DNA from: Ophiocordyceps camponoti-saundersi (nom. inval.)
Lineage: Eukaryota > Ascomycota > Sordariomycetes > Hypocreales > Ophiocordycipitaceae
Assembly (NCBI GenBank): GCA_003339415.1
Contig: PDHQ01000224.1
Coordinates: 1 to 57,819, forward strand
Reading direction: 5' to 3'
DNA: 57,819 bases
The notes under the pieces: generated by a model
Database searches by the model: none
Told to the model about the DNA's origin: nothing
The model's input: the letters and a program-made list of their open reading frames with translations, nothing else
In this document: positions 25,254 through 36,980 of the stretch, piece after piece
How the letters are laid out: the number at the start of each line of letters is the position of its first letter
Numbering within the stretch: the stretch's first letter is position 1
Made by a program: the position numbers and the translations under genes

Positions 25254-27117
25254 CTTTTATATATTTTATAAGCTCCGCGCTTATAGTAATATAAATATAA
25301 ACTTTTTATTCTTATATTATAAGCAGACTTTACTCCCTTTATTACCTTATAATAATAGTAAGCCGCGCCCGAAGTAACTCTAAAGGGGAGGGTAATACTA
25401 TATAAGTTAATTATAACTATAAAAATTTTTTACCTAAAATATAGCTTTACTTTAAATTATAATAATCTTAAACTTAAAAGTTTACTATACTTATTACCTT
25501 ATTAAAAGCTAAGGTAAATATTAGTAAGATTATTTTAAAAAATATTTTTATCTTTATATAAGTAATTACTAAATAAATAATAAAGTTTAAAAAGGTCTAA
25601 GGAAACGCCTTTTTTACTTTAACTTTATCGGTTAATAATATTTTTTTAGCTATTATAGCTATAGTTTCCTTTTTTTCCTATAGCTTTAAGGGGAGCAGAA
25701 CTCCTTTAATATAAGCTATAATTATAGTTAAAGCGTTAGAGAAAATTATTAAAAAGTAAATTTCTAAGTAATATAAGTAATAGCTTATAATTTACTTTAA
25801 CTTTATTATTACTTTATTCTAAGTTTAAGGCCTTAAGGTAATTATAATAAATATTAATTATAAACTTTATAAGTAAAGCTAAGCTTTTATAATAAGGAAA
25901 TTACTTAGCGGTAATATTTTAGTAATTTTCTAAAATATTATTTATAAGCTTAAGTTTAATTTAAGGTAGCTTTATATTACTTTTAAAGAAAAAGTATATT
26001 TAATTAATAAAAGTTATACTTTTATTATAAAAAAAATACTAGCGTAAGCTTTCTAGTAAAATAATAAGGAAGCTTTTTAAAAAAAGATTAAGTTATTAAA
26101 TAAGGTTTTAATAGTATAATTATATATAAAAAAATATTATTTTAAAACTTAGCAGAGTTTCTTAATAATTATTATTAATAATATAATAAATATAAATTAG
26201 ATTTATAATTAAAATATAATAATATAAGCGGAGATTTTTAATACTAAATTATATATATTAAAAGTCTAACCTTAATAATATTTTAAGTATTACTAATTTA
26301 AATATATTATTAAATATTATATAATAAAGCTATAATATAATAAATATTTTATTACTTTATATATAAAAGGTAACTTTACTTACCTTATAGCTTACGGAAA
26401 AAAATTATATTATTACCTTTTTTATTAAAGGTTTTACTTTAAGTAAAGTTAACTTTACCTTAAGATAAGAGTAATATAGGATTAAGCGAAGGACGCGTAT
26501 ATTACCTAACTTTAGAAGTTTATAAACCGGAACTTTATATATATTACCCTTTCTCCTCCTTTAATATAAACCGTAGTCTAATAATAATAAGGGCGGAAAC
26601 GCTAGAAAGCGAATATAATAATACCTCCTTTAACCCTTTCCCTAAACTTATTTATAGCTTTATTATAATAATTTAGCTATCCCTTAAAATTAGCTATTAT
26701 AAAGTTTATTCTAAAATAATAAAACTTTTATATACTTTTTAGCTATATTAATAAGGCTTTAATTAATTAAATTATTAAGGCTATTTTAATTAATTATAAG
26801 GATTTAGTTTATAGTAATAATAATAGCTAAAAGGATAAGTAAGCTATATAAACTTTATATTAAACTTAGTTTATATAAACCCTTACTATTATAAAGTTTA
26901 TTATAAAGGAAATATTAGCTTTCTAATTACTAGTTATTACCTAATTTTTTAAATATATAAAGTGCTAGGTATAAATAAGGTTTAACCTAAAGCTAAGGTA
27001 ACGATTAAAGGGAGGGTTTTACTCTAAGTTTTCTAGTTTTCCCCCTTCTTAAAATATATATAAGATAGTTCTAAGCTATATAAGGTATATTAGCGTATTA
27101 ATATTATTATTATTATA
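25254..27117 (+). mobile_element. Half-LINE family, copy C (full length)
   Basis: Full-length plus-strand copy. The 5' signature GCTCCGCGC is near 25272, the ORF1 knuckle reads as the RIPed CCHC at 26279-26320, and the G/C-run motif is at 27010-27045. TTCTAAGCTATATAAGG and a clean ATT-repeat tail (27098-27117) follow. I could not fix its target duplication. The miniature LTR element inserted 10 bases beyond the tail. Confidence 0.8.
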
Positions 27118-27126
27118 TAAGATTAT

Positions 27127-27266
27127 TGTTGAGTAGCCTACCCTATAGCTAGCCTACCTTAGTCAGCGCTGCCGGCCCTTCTTCTAGGGCCTGGCCTAGC
27201 CTCACAGACCTAGTCAGACACATCACACATATCATCACCTTCATCAGCGTTGCCTATCCCTTTATA
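27127..27266 (+). repeat. 5' terminal repeat of the TRIM
   Basis: 140 bp, TGTTGAGTAG to CCCTTTATA. Identical to 27835-27974 base for base by eye. Confidence 0.95.
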
Positions 27267-27292
27267 GGTTATGAGCGCCTCGCGCTTCGCGC
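27267..27292 (+). promoter_or_regulatory. Primer-binding site matching the interior of tRNA-iMet
   Basis: Directly after the LTR comes GGTTATGAGC and then CGCGCTTC. This is complementary to the anticodon loop and stem (..GCUCAUAACC) and the D-arm side (GAAGCGCG) of fungal initiator tRNA-Met, not to its 3' end. Drosophila copia is known to prime with a 5' half of that tRNA in the same way. Confidence 0.75.
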
Positions 27293-27820
27293 AGATTGCA
27301 TTTTGAGCCCTTTTTACAGCGACAGCTCTCTACGGCACGCCACGATAAAGAAGAAGAAGAAGAAAAAGAGCCCGGCCCCGGCCCCTAGGACCTAGGACCT
27401 AAGGACCGACTAAAGAAAATTTTTCCTTATTTTTCGACCTGATTTTTTGACCCGGCTATTCGACCCGGATTTCCTACTAAAAACGAAGAAAATACCCTGC
27501 TAAAGAACGCCTCGAGAGAAAACCTCCGAAACCTACCCGAAATGAATTTTTTTTTTGATCAGATTTGCTTCCGATCAATCTAGGGAAGTGCGACAAAACC
27601 GACACGACCCTACACGAATCAACCTGCCGCCAAAAGGGCCTCGATATTAAGCATAAAGATGCCGCTGAAAGACGCTATCGTGAAGAGCAGCAAGATACGA
27701 ATACAGAATAAAGAACAGAATATAGGGATTAGGGAGTAGGAAGGGAAGTAGGCCGGCAAAGGGATAAAAAGAAGCTATTTTGAGTTTTTCACGATCGGCT
27801 GTGGGCTGCCCACGGAGGCA

Positions 27821-27834
27821 GCGCTGAGGGGGGG
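27821..27834 (+). promoter_or_regulatory. Polypurine tract of the TRIM
   Basis: GCGCTGAGGGGGGG sits immediately before the right terminal repeat, where plus-strand DNA synthesis would start. Confidence 0.75.
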
Positions 27835-27974
27835 TGTTGAGTAGCCTACCCTATAGCTAGCCTACCTTAGTCAGCGCTGCCGGCCCTTCTTCTAGGGCCT
27901 GGCCTAGCCTCACAGACCTAGTCAGACACATCACACATATCATCACCTTCATCAGCGTTGCCTATCCCTTTATA
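27835..27974 (+). repeat. 3' terminal repeat of the TRIM
   Basis: 140 bp, identical to the left repeat and followed by the target duplication ATTAT. Confidence 0.95.
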
Positions 27975-28215
27975 ATTATAAAACTCGATCTTTTTAAAAA
28001 TAATAAAAAAAATTATAATAATAATAATATATATTTAAAGTTACTTATATTTTTACTTAAACTAATAATAAATTACTATAATTATATACGCTTTCTTATA
28101 ATTAATAATATATTTTACTTACTCTTAACTTTTTTTTTATTTTACTTTAATATATTAATAATAATTTATTATTATTTTACTTTAATATTTAATTATTTAA
28201 AATAAAGTGATAATT

Positions 28216-28627
28216 ATAATAAAGTTATAAAATAACTATATATGAAAAATAATTATAAGGTTATATAAATATTATAAAGCTATTATAACTTAAGATTAAA
28301 ATTATTTAAAAAATATATAATATATTTTTAATTATAATAAAATAATTATATATAAAAGGTAAGTTTTTAAATTATATTAAAGTCTTAGATAAGACTTTAA
28401 AAGCTATAATTTATATTATAAGGAGTTTACCCCTAAGTTATAATCTCCTTATATATAATTTATAATAGTTTTTAGTATTATAATTTAGTAAAAATTAGCT
28501 TTACTCTTAATATAACTTTAAAAGTAAACTTTTATAATTTATACTTATATACTCTTCTTTCTCTTTTCTAACTTAATTATTATTATCTCTCTTCCTTAAT
28601 ATATCTTATATAAGCTTCCCTTATATT
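28216..28627 (+). repeat. 0.42-kb repeat R3, copy 2
   Basis: Second copy of the block at 8286-8705. It lies just upstream of the ORF1 of LINE no. 1, so it could be part of that element's 5' region or an older independent insertion. It keeps a few TpG dinucleotides (28206, 28243) that the other copy has lost. Confidence 0.65.
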
Positions 28628-28739
28628 TTTACTAATACCTTAATAAAATAATTATATATAACTTTATTAAGCCTCGCTTTAGTAAACGTATTTAAGCTAA
28701 TTTAAGCTATAATAAAATAATATATAAACTAACTTAGAT

Positions 28740-30002
28740 AAGAATAAAAATAAGCAAACTTAGCTAAGATTAAAACTTTTTATATAAAAAATATTAAATA
28801 TACTATTATTAATACTTTATATAAGGAGCTTTCTTATTTTTTAATAGAAAACTAATAATTAAACTTAAAGATATAAGTTTAAGTTATATTAGCCTTATAA
28901 CTTTATTTAAAGTTAAAAAAGTAAATCTTACTTAAGTATTAAAAGGAAATTATAATATATCTTAATAGCGTTATTAATAATATTACTATTAAGACTTTTA
29001 AAAATATAATACTAGCTATTAATTATATTTAATAAGTAATTTCTTATTTAGCGGTCTACTAACTTAATAATAAAAACGCGGCTATTACGTTTAATTTTAA
29101 TATTATAAGATTTATATAAAACCTTTCCTAAGTTAAGGCTATTTTTAAGCTAGATACTATTATTATTAACTAGCTATATAATATTATTACTAAGGAGCTC
29201 CCCTTTTTATTAGCTATAAGAGACTAAGATAGTCTTATTATTAAAATTACTTAAATTAATAAAGTTACTATTACTAAGATATAAGCTTTAAAAATAATAT
29301 TTAAAGCTATATAAATAGCGATTATAATTAAATTAACTTTACTTATTAGTATAAACAAACTTTATAATTATAAACTAATAGTAAAAATATAGATTTTTTA
29401 AACTAAGCTTTTTTTAAACTTTATTTACTTATACTAATATTATAACTATAATTATCTTAGTTATATTACTAAATCTTATTAGTATACTAAGCTTTATAAT
29501 AAATATAATACTATTATATATAAGATTAAGATTAAATATAAAGTAAGATAAGATAAATACTTTTATATATATATTTTATAAAAGTAACTACTTAGCTTAG
29601 TTTTAGCTTTACTTTATAGCTATTTAAGAATAAGATAAGGCTTATATATATTATAAATAATAACTTATATAATTTACTAAACTTAATATATAGTTTACGG
29701 TATAATTTAGTATATAATTTACTTAAAAGCTAGCTTTAAAATCTTTATACTAATTTATAATAAGTATAAAGTATTACTAACTTATAAGTAGCTTTTAACT
29801 AAAGCTATTTTTTAAAATACTAATTAGCGGAGATATATTAGAGGCTATAAGGCACTAAATTAAATATAATAAAAGTATATTTTTACTAAATTTAAGCTAA
29901 TTACCCTTTTACTAGCTAAAAATTATAATAAATATTAATAAGCTTACTCTTTCCTTATATAAAATAGATAAACTTATTAGTTTTAATATTAAGCTTTTAA
30001 TT
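28740..30002 (+). pseudogene. ORF1 of LINE no. 1
   Basis: RIPed gag-like ORF1. At 29438-29479 the frame reads Tyr-x2-Tyr-x4-Tyr-Ile-Thr-Lys-Ser-Tyr, de-RIPed to Cys-x2-Cys-x4-His-x4-Cys. A W/Y-x-TKLHNKHN-like stretch follows and matches the KHPKLHNKHK stretch after the knuckle of LINE no. 2. The protein would bind the element's RNA. Copy E lies just after the ORF, with its left target duplication at 30003-30015. Confidence 0.6.
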
Positions 30003-30015
30003 ACGCTAGCCTTTA

Positions 30016-31877
30016 ATTAATAAATTATACGCTAATATACTTTATATAGCTTAAAACTATCTTATATATATTCTAAAAAAGGGAAAAACTAGAGAACTTA
30101 GGAAAACCCTCCCTTTAAGCGTTACCTTAGCTTTAAGTTAAACCCCGCCTATACCTAATATTTTATATATTTAATAAGTTAGGTATTAACTAGTAATTTA
30201 GAAACTTATATTTCTCTTAAAGCGGACTTTATAATAGTAAAAATACGTATAGATTAAGTTTAATATAAAGTTTATATAGCTTATTTATCCTCCTAGCTAT
30301 TATTATCGCTATAAACTAAATCCTTATATTTAATTAAAATAGCTTTATTAATCTAATTTATTAAGGCCTTATTAATATAGCTTAAAAATATATAAAGGTT
30401 TTACTATCTTATAATAAATTTTATAATAGCTAATTTTAAAAGATAGCTAGATTATTATAGCGGAGCTATAGATAAGTATAGAGCTAAAGTTAGAGGAGGA
30501 GGTATTATTATATTCGCTTTTTAGCGTTTCCGCCCTAGCTATTATTAATTTCTAGTTAGCGCTAAAAAAAAAAAAAGGTAATATATATAGAGTTCTAGTT
30601 TATAAATCTTTAAAGTTAGGTAATATATATATTCTTCGCCTAATCTTATATTACTCTTATTTTAAAGTAAAGTTAACTTTACTTAAAGTAAAATTTTTAA
30701 TAAAAAAGGTAATAAAATAATCTTTTTTTATAAGCTATAAGGTAAGCGGATTTATTTTTTATATATAAAGTAATAAAATATTTATTATATTATAGCTTTA
30801 TTATATAATATTTAGCGATATATTTAAATTAATAATATTTAAAATATTATTAAGGTTAGACTTTTAGCGTATATAGTTTAGTATTAAAGCTCTCCGCTTA
30901 TATTATTATCTTTTTATTATTAATTTAATTTATATCTACTATATTATTAATAATAATTATTAAAAAGCTTCGCTAAATCTTAGAATAATATTTTTTCGTA
31001 TATAATTATATTATTAAAACTTTATTTAATAACTTAATCTTTTTATAAAAAGCTTCCTTATTACTTTATTATAAGGCCCGCGCTAATACCTTTTTTATAA
31101 TAAGAGTATAACCTTTGCTAGTTAAGTATACTTTTTTTCGAAAATAATAAAAAGCTACCTTAAATTAAATTAAAGCTTATAAATAGTATTTTAAAATATT
31201 ATTATAATATTACCGCTAAGTAGTTTCCTTATTATAAAAGCTTAGCTTTACTTATAAAGTTTATAATTAATATTTATTATAATTATTTTAAGGCTTTAAA
31301 CTTAGAGTAAAATAGCTATAAAGTTAAAATAAATTATAAGCTATTATTTATATTACCTAAAAACTTATTTTTTAATAGTTTTTTTTAGCGCTTTAGCTAT
31401 AATTATAGCTTATATTAGAGAAATTCCGCTCCTTTTAAAGCTATAAAAAAGAGGAAATTATAGCTATAATAGCTAAAAAGATATTACTAACCGATAAAGT
31501 TAAAATAAAGGAGGCACCTCCTTAAACCTTTTTATACTCCGCTATTTATTTAATAATTACTTATATAAAAATAAAAATATCTTTTAAAATAATCTTATTA
31601 ATATTTACCTTAGCTTTTAGTAAGGTAATAAATATAATAAACTCTTAAGTTTAAAATTATTATAATTTAGAGTAAAGCTATATTTTAAGTAAAAAATTTT
31701 TATAGTTATAATTAATTTATATAGCGTTGCCCTCCCCCTTAAAGTCGCTCCGGGCGCGGCTAGCTATTACTATAAAGTAATAAAGAGAGCGGAGTCTGCT
31801 TATAATATAAGAATAATAAGTTTATATCTGCGTCGCTATAAGCGCGGAGTTTATAGAATATATATTAAGCACTTAAT
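30016..31877 (-). mobile_element. Half-LINE family, copy E (full length, minus strand)
   Basis: Full-length minus-strand copy. The tail is at the left (30016-30030) and the 5' signature CTCCGCGC (complement) lies near 31846. The flanking 13-mers ACGCTAGCCTTTA (30003-30015) and ATACTAGCTTTTA (31878-31890) differ at three positions, all transitions, so they are a plausible RIPed target duplication. It keeps more CpG and TpGpC than copy A. Its ORF1 gives the same CCHC reading as copy B. Inserted into LINE no. 1. Confidence 0.8.
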
Positions 31878-31890
31878 ATACTAGCTTTTA

Positions 31891-34600
31891 TTAAAATATA
31901 AACTAGGGCTACTATTAAAGCTTTAAATAAAAATAGCGAGAATATAATTATTATTATTTTTAACTTTTCCTTATATATTTAAAAATCCTTTTTTAGATTA
32001 TTAATAAGTAACTTAAGCTAGTATAACTAGCTTCTTATAATATATATAATTATAATATTATTACTTTATAAGAAATAATATATTACTTAAAAGCTAGTTT
32101 ACTTTTTTTTAAAACTTTACTTTATTAATTTATTTTTTATAATAAATAAGTAGCTATATATATTTATAAATATTTTAATATATTAAATTAGTCGCTTATT
32201 ACTAGCAAGGATTAGGCCGGGGCTAGCTTTATATCTAAACTAGAAATCCTCTTAATATACTCTTTTTTAAATTAAGCTATATAAGGCTACCTTTCCTTTT
32301 TTTCTAAGTTTAAGTTAAAAATATAATAAATCCTTTTTAAAGATTTTAACTTATATTATCTGCTATAAGATAATTATAAATAACGCTCTAATAACGCTAA
32401 TTAGCTTATATAAAAAACTTTTAAACTTAACTTTTTACTTTTTACTTATAAAAATAAATATATAAAAATATTTTATAGCTATTAAAATAATATATTAAAC
32501 TTAGTTTAAGCTATAGCTAAGTTTTACGCTATATATATAAGATTAAACTTTAACCTTATAACATTTAATTATATTCTATAAATATTTATAATTAATATAT
32601 AAAGCGTTAACCTTTCCTCGCTTAAGCTATAATAAAAATAAGCTAATCTAAACCTTATTATTAAAGAATCCCTTATCTAAATATTTATTTTTCACGCTTT
32701 TAAAACTACTAATTAGATTAATACTACTCTTAACTAGCTTTTTTAAAATATATTACTTAGTTTTTTATATATAGCTTACTTATATCTTTTAAGCTTATTT
32801 TTAAATTAGCTACTTTCTAAATTAACTTTATATTATTATTATAATTATATTATATAAGTAAGGTGAGAAGCTAAAAGTTTACTAGTAAGCTAGTAGCTAT
32901 AAGCTAATCTCTTTTTTATATTCTTTTAGTAAAATATTTAAATTTATTTTAAATAAGTAGTTATTTAATATTGCTAAATTATACTAACTTTTTCTTAATA
33001 GCTAAATAAGTAATAAATAGAATAAGTTAATAAAACTAGCTATTCTTATAATTATAAAGCTTATTTAAGCTACTTAAGCTAAGAAAAAAATTACCTATTT
33101 CTTATAACTTAATATAAAAAAAGCTTTTAATATTATTTATTATAATAAATTACTTTATAAACTTATATATATAAGGTATTTTACTTAAATTTAAGCTTTC
33201 TTATAAAGCTATCTTAGCTATTACTTTTTATATTTTTACTTTAATAAATAAATCTTAGCACTTTTTCTAGTTTAAATTAAAGTCCCTTAAAGCTCCCTAC
33301 TCTCTATTATACTTTTTATTCTCTATATAACGCTATTTTACTAATAATTAAAATATAAACTTAAGTTAGAAATTATTAAGTTTACTAATAATATAAATTT
33401 CCTTAGTATTAAGCTAAATATTATTATAATTATAAAATATCTTTAATTAATATAGCGTATTTATAAAAAGTAAGCTTAAGGTTATAATATAGCTTTTAAG
33501 CTAAATAGAAGTAAATTAATATATTTTTCTAAAAAATATTTCTTAGAATAATATATAGTTAAGCTAAATATATATAAAATTTACCTTATCTTTAATATAC
33601 GCTTACTTAGTGTTTAGGTTTATAAATAACTATCTTAAAAAATATATATTTAGATTATATATAATAAACTTTCTAAATAAAATCTTACCTTTACTACCCT
33701 AACTATATTTATTTAAAATTATACCTTTCTTTAAGCTAAAAAGCTATATATAAAAATTATATAATTTTTAATATCTTACGCTTTTATTACTTTTTATATA
33801 ATTATTCTAAAAGCTAGGAACCCCTTAAGCCTTACTAAGACTATAAGCCCTGCTTAGTTATAATACTTAAATATTATTCTTAGCGCTTTTAAGGTAACTT
33901 TAGTTTATTACTTAAATATTAAGTTTCAAACCCCTTTAATTAACTTTTATATAAATAAGAAAAAGGCCGACGCTTTTTACTAGCTTAAAAAGGTAAACAT
34001 ATTAGATATATTAAATATAATTTAATATATATTTAAGTTTATTTTAAGGTTTCTTATAAGATTTCCTATATACCGCTTAAATTAATATAATAAAACTAAG
34101 TCCCCGCTTTAGGAAGAATTAAGATAAATAATAATATAAGCTTACGCTTTATATAAAACCCTAAATAAGAGAACAACCTAGCGCCTCTTATATAAAGATT
34201 AAACCCGCTAATAAGAATAGCGAGAGAACGGCTTTAAATAAGCCCGCCCTAAGTTTAACCTTTTCCTAGCTAATTTCTTACCGCGCTTAAACTAGCCTAT
34301 AATTATTATAATATATTATAATCTTTTAAAATATATTAATATTATAATTACCTAGCTATATATAAGTAAAATTAAGCTATAAGAGTTCCTCTTTTTACGC
34401 TAAGTTTTAGATATAGTTACCCTAAATTATTAGTATAATATTAAACTATAAAATATATATTACCTCCTTTTATAATATTTTAATCTCGCTACTTAAAGGG
34501 ATAAATTATTATATTACTTTTATTCTAAGTTCTCCTTATATCTTTAGCTTTATAATTATACTTTTACTTTTACTATTACTAAGTAAATATTATACTATAT
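31891..34600 (+). pseudogene. ORF2 of LINE no. 1 (RT and C-terminal Cys/His segment)
   Basis: RIPed ORF2. Region 33060-33380 carries the LINE RT blocks (a LDIKGAFDTV-like block and an SPLSIILFILY-like block). It leads to Phe-Thr-Asn-Asn-Ile-Asn-Phe at 33381-33401, de-RIPed to the F-x-D-D catalytic box of non-LTR RTs. Near 34390-34470 a Cys-x-Cys-Gly...His...Cys-Pro-like ending appears in RIPed form. The reading frame shifts between these parts, so small indels have accumulated besides RIP. The endonuclease region near 31900-32900 is too decayed to show motifs. Confidence 0.6.
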
Positions 34601-34894
34601 TAACCTTTATTAGTTTAACCTTATTAAAACCTTATATATATCCCCGCTAAACTTATTATAAGCTTAAAATTATTATATTTTTACCTACTAAATTCTTTTA
34701 TTATTATATAACTTATAAATACTTTACTTTTCTTACCTTATTTAATTATTATTATCCTTTACTTTATCTTTATTTAAGCTTTTTACCTTACTAGCTTAGA
34801 TTTCGCCGCTAATATTATTAAAATCCTTTATTTATAACGCCCGCTCTCTTAATATAACTTAGGTAAAAGACCGGCCCTAAGTTATTAAAAAGCT

Positions 34895-35959
34895 TTAAGT
34901 AAATAATAGCTTAAACCTTATAAATACTCTTAACGTAATAAGTAAACTTACTACTATACTAGCTTTTACTTTTATTTTCTCTTTTAATATATTAAGTATT
35001 TTTAAGCTTATAGCTTTAAAAGACTTTAATAAATTTAATAATAACTTTATAGCTAATATTTATACTATTATAGCTTTAGCCTAAGTTACTAATAAACTTA
35101 ATAATATAAAAGTATTTATAATTATAAATATAACCTTATTAAACTTTTCTTTTATTATTTTAGCGTAGCTAGCCTAGTAACCCTTAAGCTTATTAATAGA
35201 TAATAACCTAAATATTATATTTCATAGCACTCCTTACTTACTAAGCTTATAAAAATAATTATAGCTTAAGCTTAGCTTAGTTTTTTACTTAATTAATAGC
35301 TTATAAGCTATAAGCTTTATTAAATTATCTTAATTAGCTAGCTTAACTACGCTCTTGCTTAAATATATTTATTTTATATATAATATTATTCTATTAATAA
35401 TTTTAAAAATACTTATATTAATATTATTATTATAAAAGTTTAAAATAATTATAGCTAAATACGCTTTTATAGCTAGCTTCGCTTAAAACTTAACTAATAT
35501 ATAGCTACGCTTAGCTTTAGCCTTACCTTTATTTAGTTTTTTACTCCTTTTTTTACTTTTAGCTTTACTAGGTAGCTTAATCTCCTTACCTTTAGCTAGC
35601 GCTAAGTTTTTTATTATAATAACTTTATTATTACTTTTATTAATAATAACGCTATTAGTAAGACCTAGCTTTACTTTATTAAAAGAAGCTTTTATAGCTT
35701 TTATTACTTTATATACTTATCTTATCTTTTACTTAGCTTTAAGCTAGGTAATATAGCTTAGAGTAATAGTAATATTAAGCGCTAGCGCTATTACCTCCTT
35801 AATAGCCCTTATATTTAGAATTATTTTCTTTTTAGTATAGATATTTAACTTAACTATAAAATATTTTAACTTATTAATAGCTTTAGTTATACTTACTATT
35901 ATTATACTTAGCTTCTTACTTATATTAATATTATTAGCTAAAATATTACTAAGGGCTAC
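34895..35959 (-). pseudogene. Antisense open frame in the 3' region of LINE no. 1
   Basis: On the minus strand one frame runs about 355 codons, interrupted only by TAA and TAG codons that RIP could make. It begins VALSNIL..., has a Lys-rich basic segment in the middle (KSKKRSKKLNKGKAKAKR, near 35540-35600) and continues to near 34897. I do not recognise the protein. The plus strand in the same register is also fairly open but reads as a Leu-rich mirror, so a codon-bias artefact is possible. A comparable antisense frame follows LINE no. 2. Confidence 0.35.
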
Positions 35960-36870
35960 TTAATATACTTAAGAGTATTATATATTAACTTAAATACTTT
36001 TATTATTTTATTTAAATTAGTAAAAATAGAGGCGGCCTTAGTTAGGGCTTACTTAGTATTATATATATTCTTATAAGCTAAGGACTAATCTTTATCTTAG
36101 ATAGTATACTTTACTTTTATTAAAAGCGCTTTAATATTACTTTAGTTTTCTTATATTTTATATTTTTTATATAATATATAATAAAATTTAATAATATATA
36201 TTATTAATAACTTATATATTTTTAGCCTATTAGCTTCTTATAATTAACTATAATTAAAGAATTATATACCGCTATATACTTTAAATTTAATTTAGTATAT
36301 ATAATATATACTTAAGCTATAAAGTTTATTATATAATTAACTTTTATATTTTTCTTAAATTTTAAATAAAAAGTATACTTATTTTATTATATTTTATACT
36401 TAAAACATTTTTAGCGTAAGTAATCTTATATAATATAGCTTATATATATATATATTATAAGAAACTAGGTTTTCCTCTCTAATTTCTATTTTCTTAATTA
36501 TATTAATATTAGTTAAGAGTTAAACTAGTAATTAGCTATAAGGTATTATTTACTTTTATAATAAAAGTATTTATAGTTATATATACTCTTATAAAGGGAA
36601 AGAAAGGAAAAAAGCTATATATTACTTAGCTTTTATTTATTTATATATCAGTAATAAAGTATATATTACCTTACTCGCTTACTAATTTATAAATTTATTA
36701 GCTAACTTAATATATTCCTTTATATAACTTACTTATTCTTATAAAATATTATTTATAGCTTTACCTTAATTTATTATTTTATTATAGCCTTATAAGCTTA
36801 AGTAAGGCTTATAGTAGCGCTTTTTCCTACTCTTTAACCTTACCCTATTAAGCTTCTGCCTCCTAAGTAG

Positions 36871-36936
36871 AGGGTTTTCCCCCTAGCCCTACCCGGTTTT
36901 TCCCCCCTCTTTATATATAATAGTTCTAAATACTAT
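36871..36936 (+). other. 3'-end motif of LINE no. 1
   Basis: AGGGTTTTCCCCC, a spacer, CCGGTTTTTCCCCCC, and then TATATATAATAGTTCTAA. Same order as in the half-LINE copies. Confidence 0.55.
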
Positions 36937-36980
36937 TTAGGCCCCTAGTATAAATTATAATAAGAATAATATATAAGAGT

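Larger units (their letters stand above)
27127..27974 (+). mobile_element. TRIM-type miniature LTR element, 848 bp, not RIPed
   Basis: Two identical 140-bp direct repeats bound a 568-bp interior. A perfect 5-bp target duplication, ATTAT, lies at 27122-27126 and 27975-27979. A primer-binding site abuts the left repeat and a polypurine tract abuts the right one. The interior has no coding capacity beyond tiny frames. The element is rich in CpA and TpG (CATCACACAT, TCATCAGCG), so it has escaped RIP entirely. Identical LTRs mean recent insertion. Its size may also be below the length that RIP can detect (in Neurospora, repeats shorter than several hundred bp are spared). Orientation follows the primer site and purine tract. 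Confidence 0.92.
28630..36980 (+). mobile_element. Tad-like LINE no. 1, interrupted by half-LINE copy E
   Basis: Plus-strand non-LTR retrotransposon. ORF1 has a CCHC knuckle (29438-29479). ORF2 has a RT box at 33381-33392 and a C-terminal Cys/His segment near 34390-34470. A 2.3-kb 3' region follows and ends in the G/C-run motif (36871-36907) and TAGTTCTAAATAC. Without copy E the length is roughly 6.5 kb. The exact left end is uncertain. It is homologous to LINE no. 2 at 42491-55097, most clearly from 33040 to 33330 versus 45870 to 46160. Confidence 0.7.

Noticed and set aside
25254..27117. A target-site duplication for copy C
   Set aside because: Several weak matches exist between its flanks, but none longer than a few bases without assuming many changes. 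The TRIM insertion and the TTA array obscure the comparison.
27659..27739. 26-codon ATG frame in the TRIM interior
   Set aside because: It is short, has no homology I recognise, and lies in an element class that is normally non-coding. A chance frame is more likely.
35470..35960. A plus-strand membrane protein (Leu/Ile-rich frame)
   Set aside because: It is the in-register mirror of the Lys/Asn-rich minus frame. Its hydrophobicity follows from TTA/CTT codons created by AT bias, and it has stops as well.
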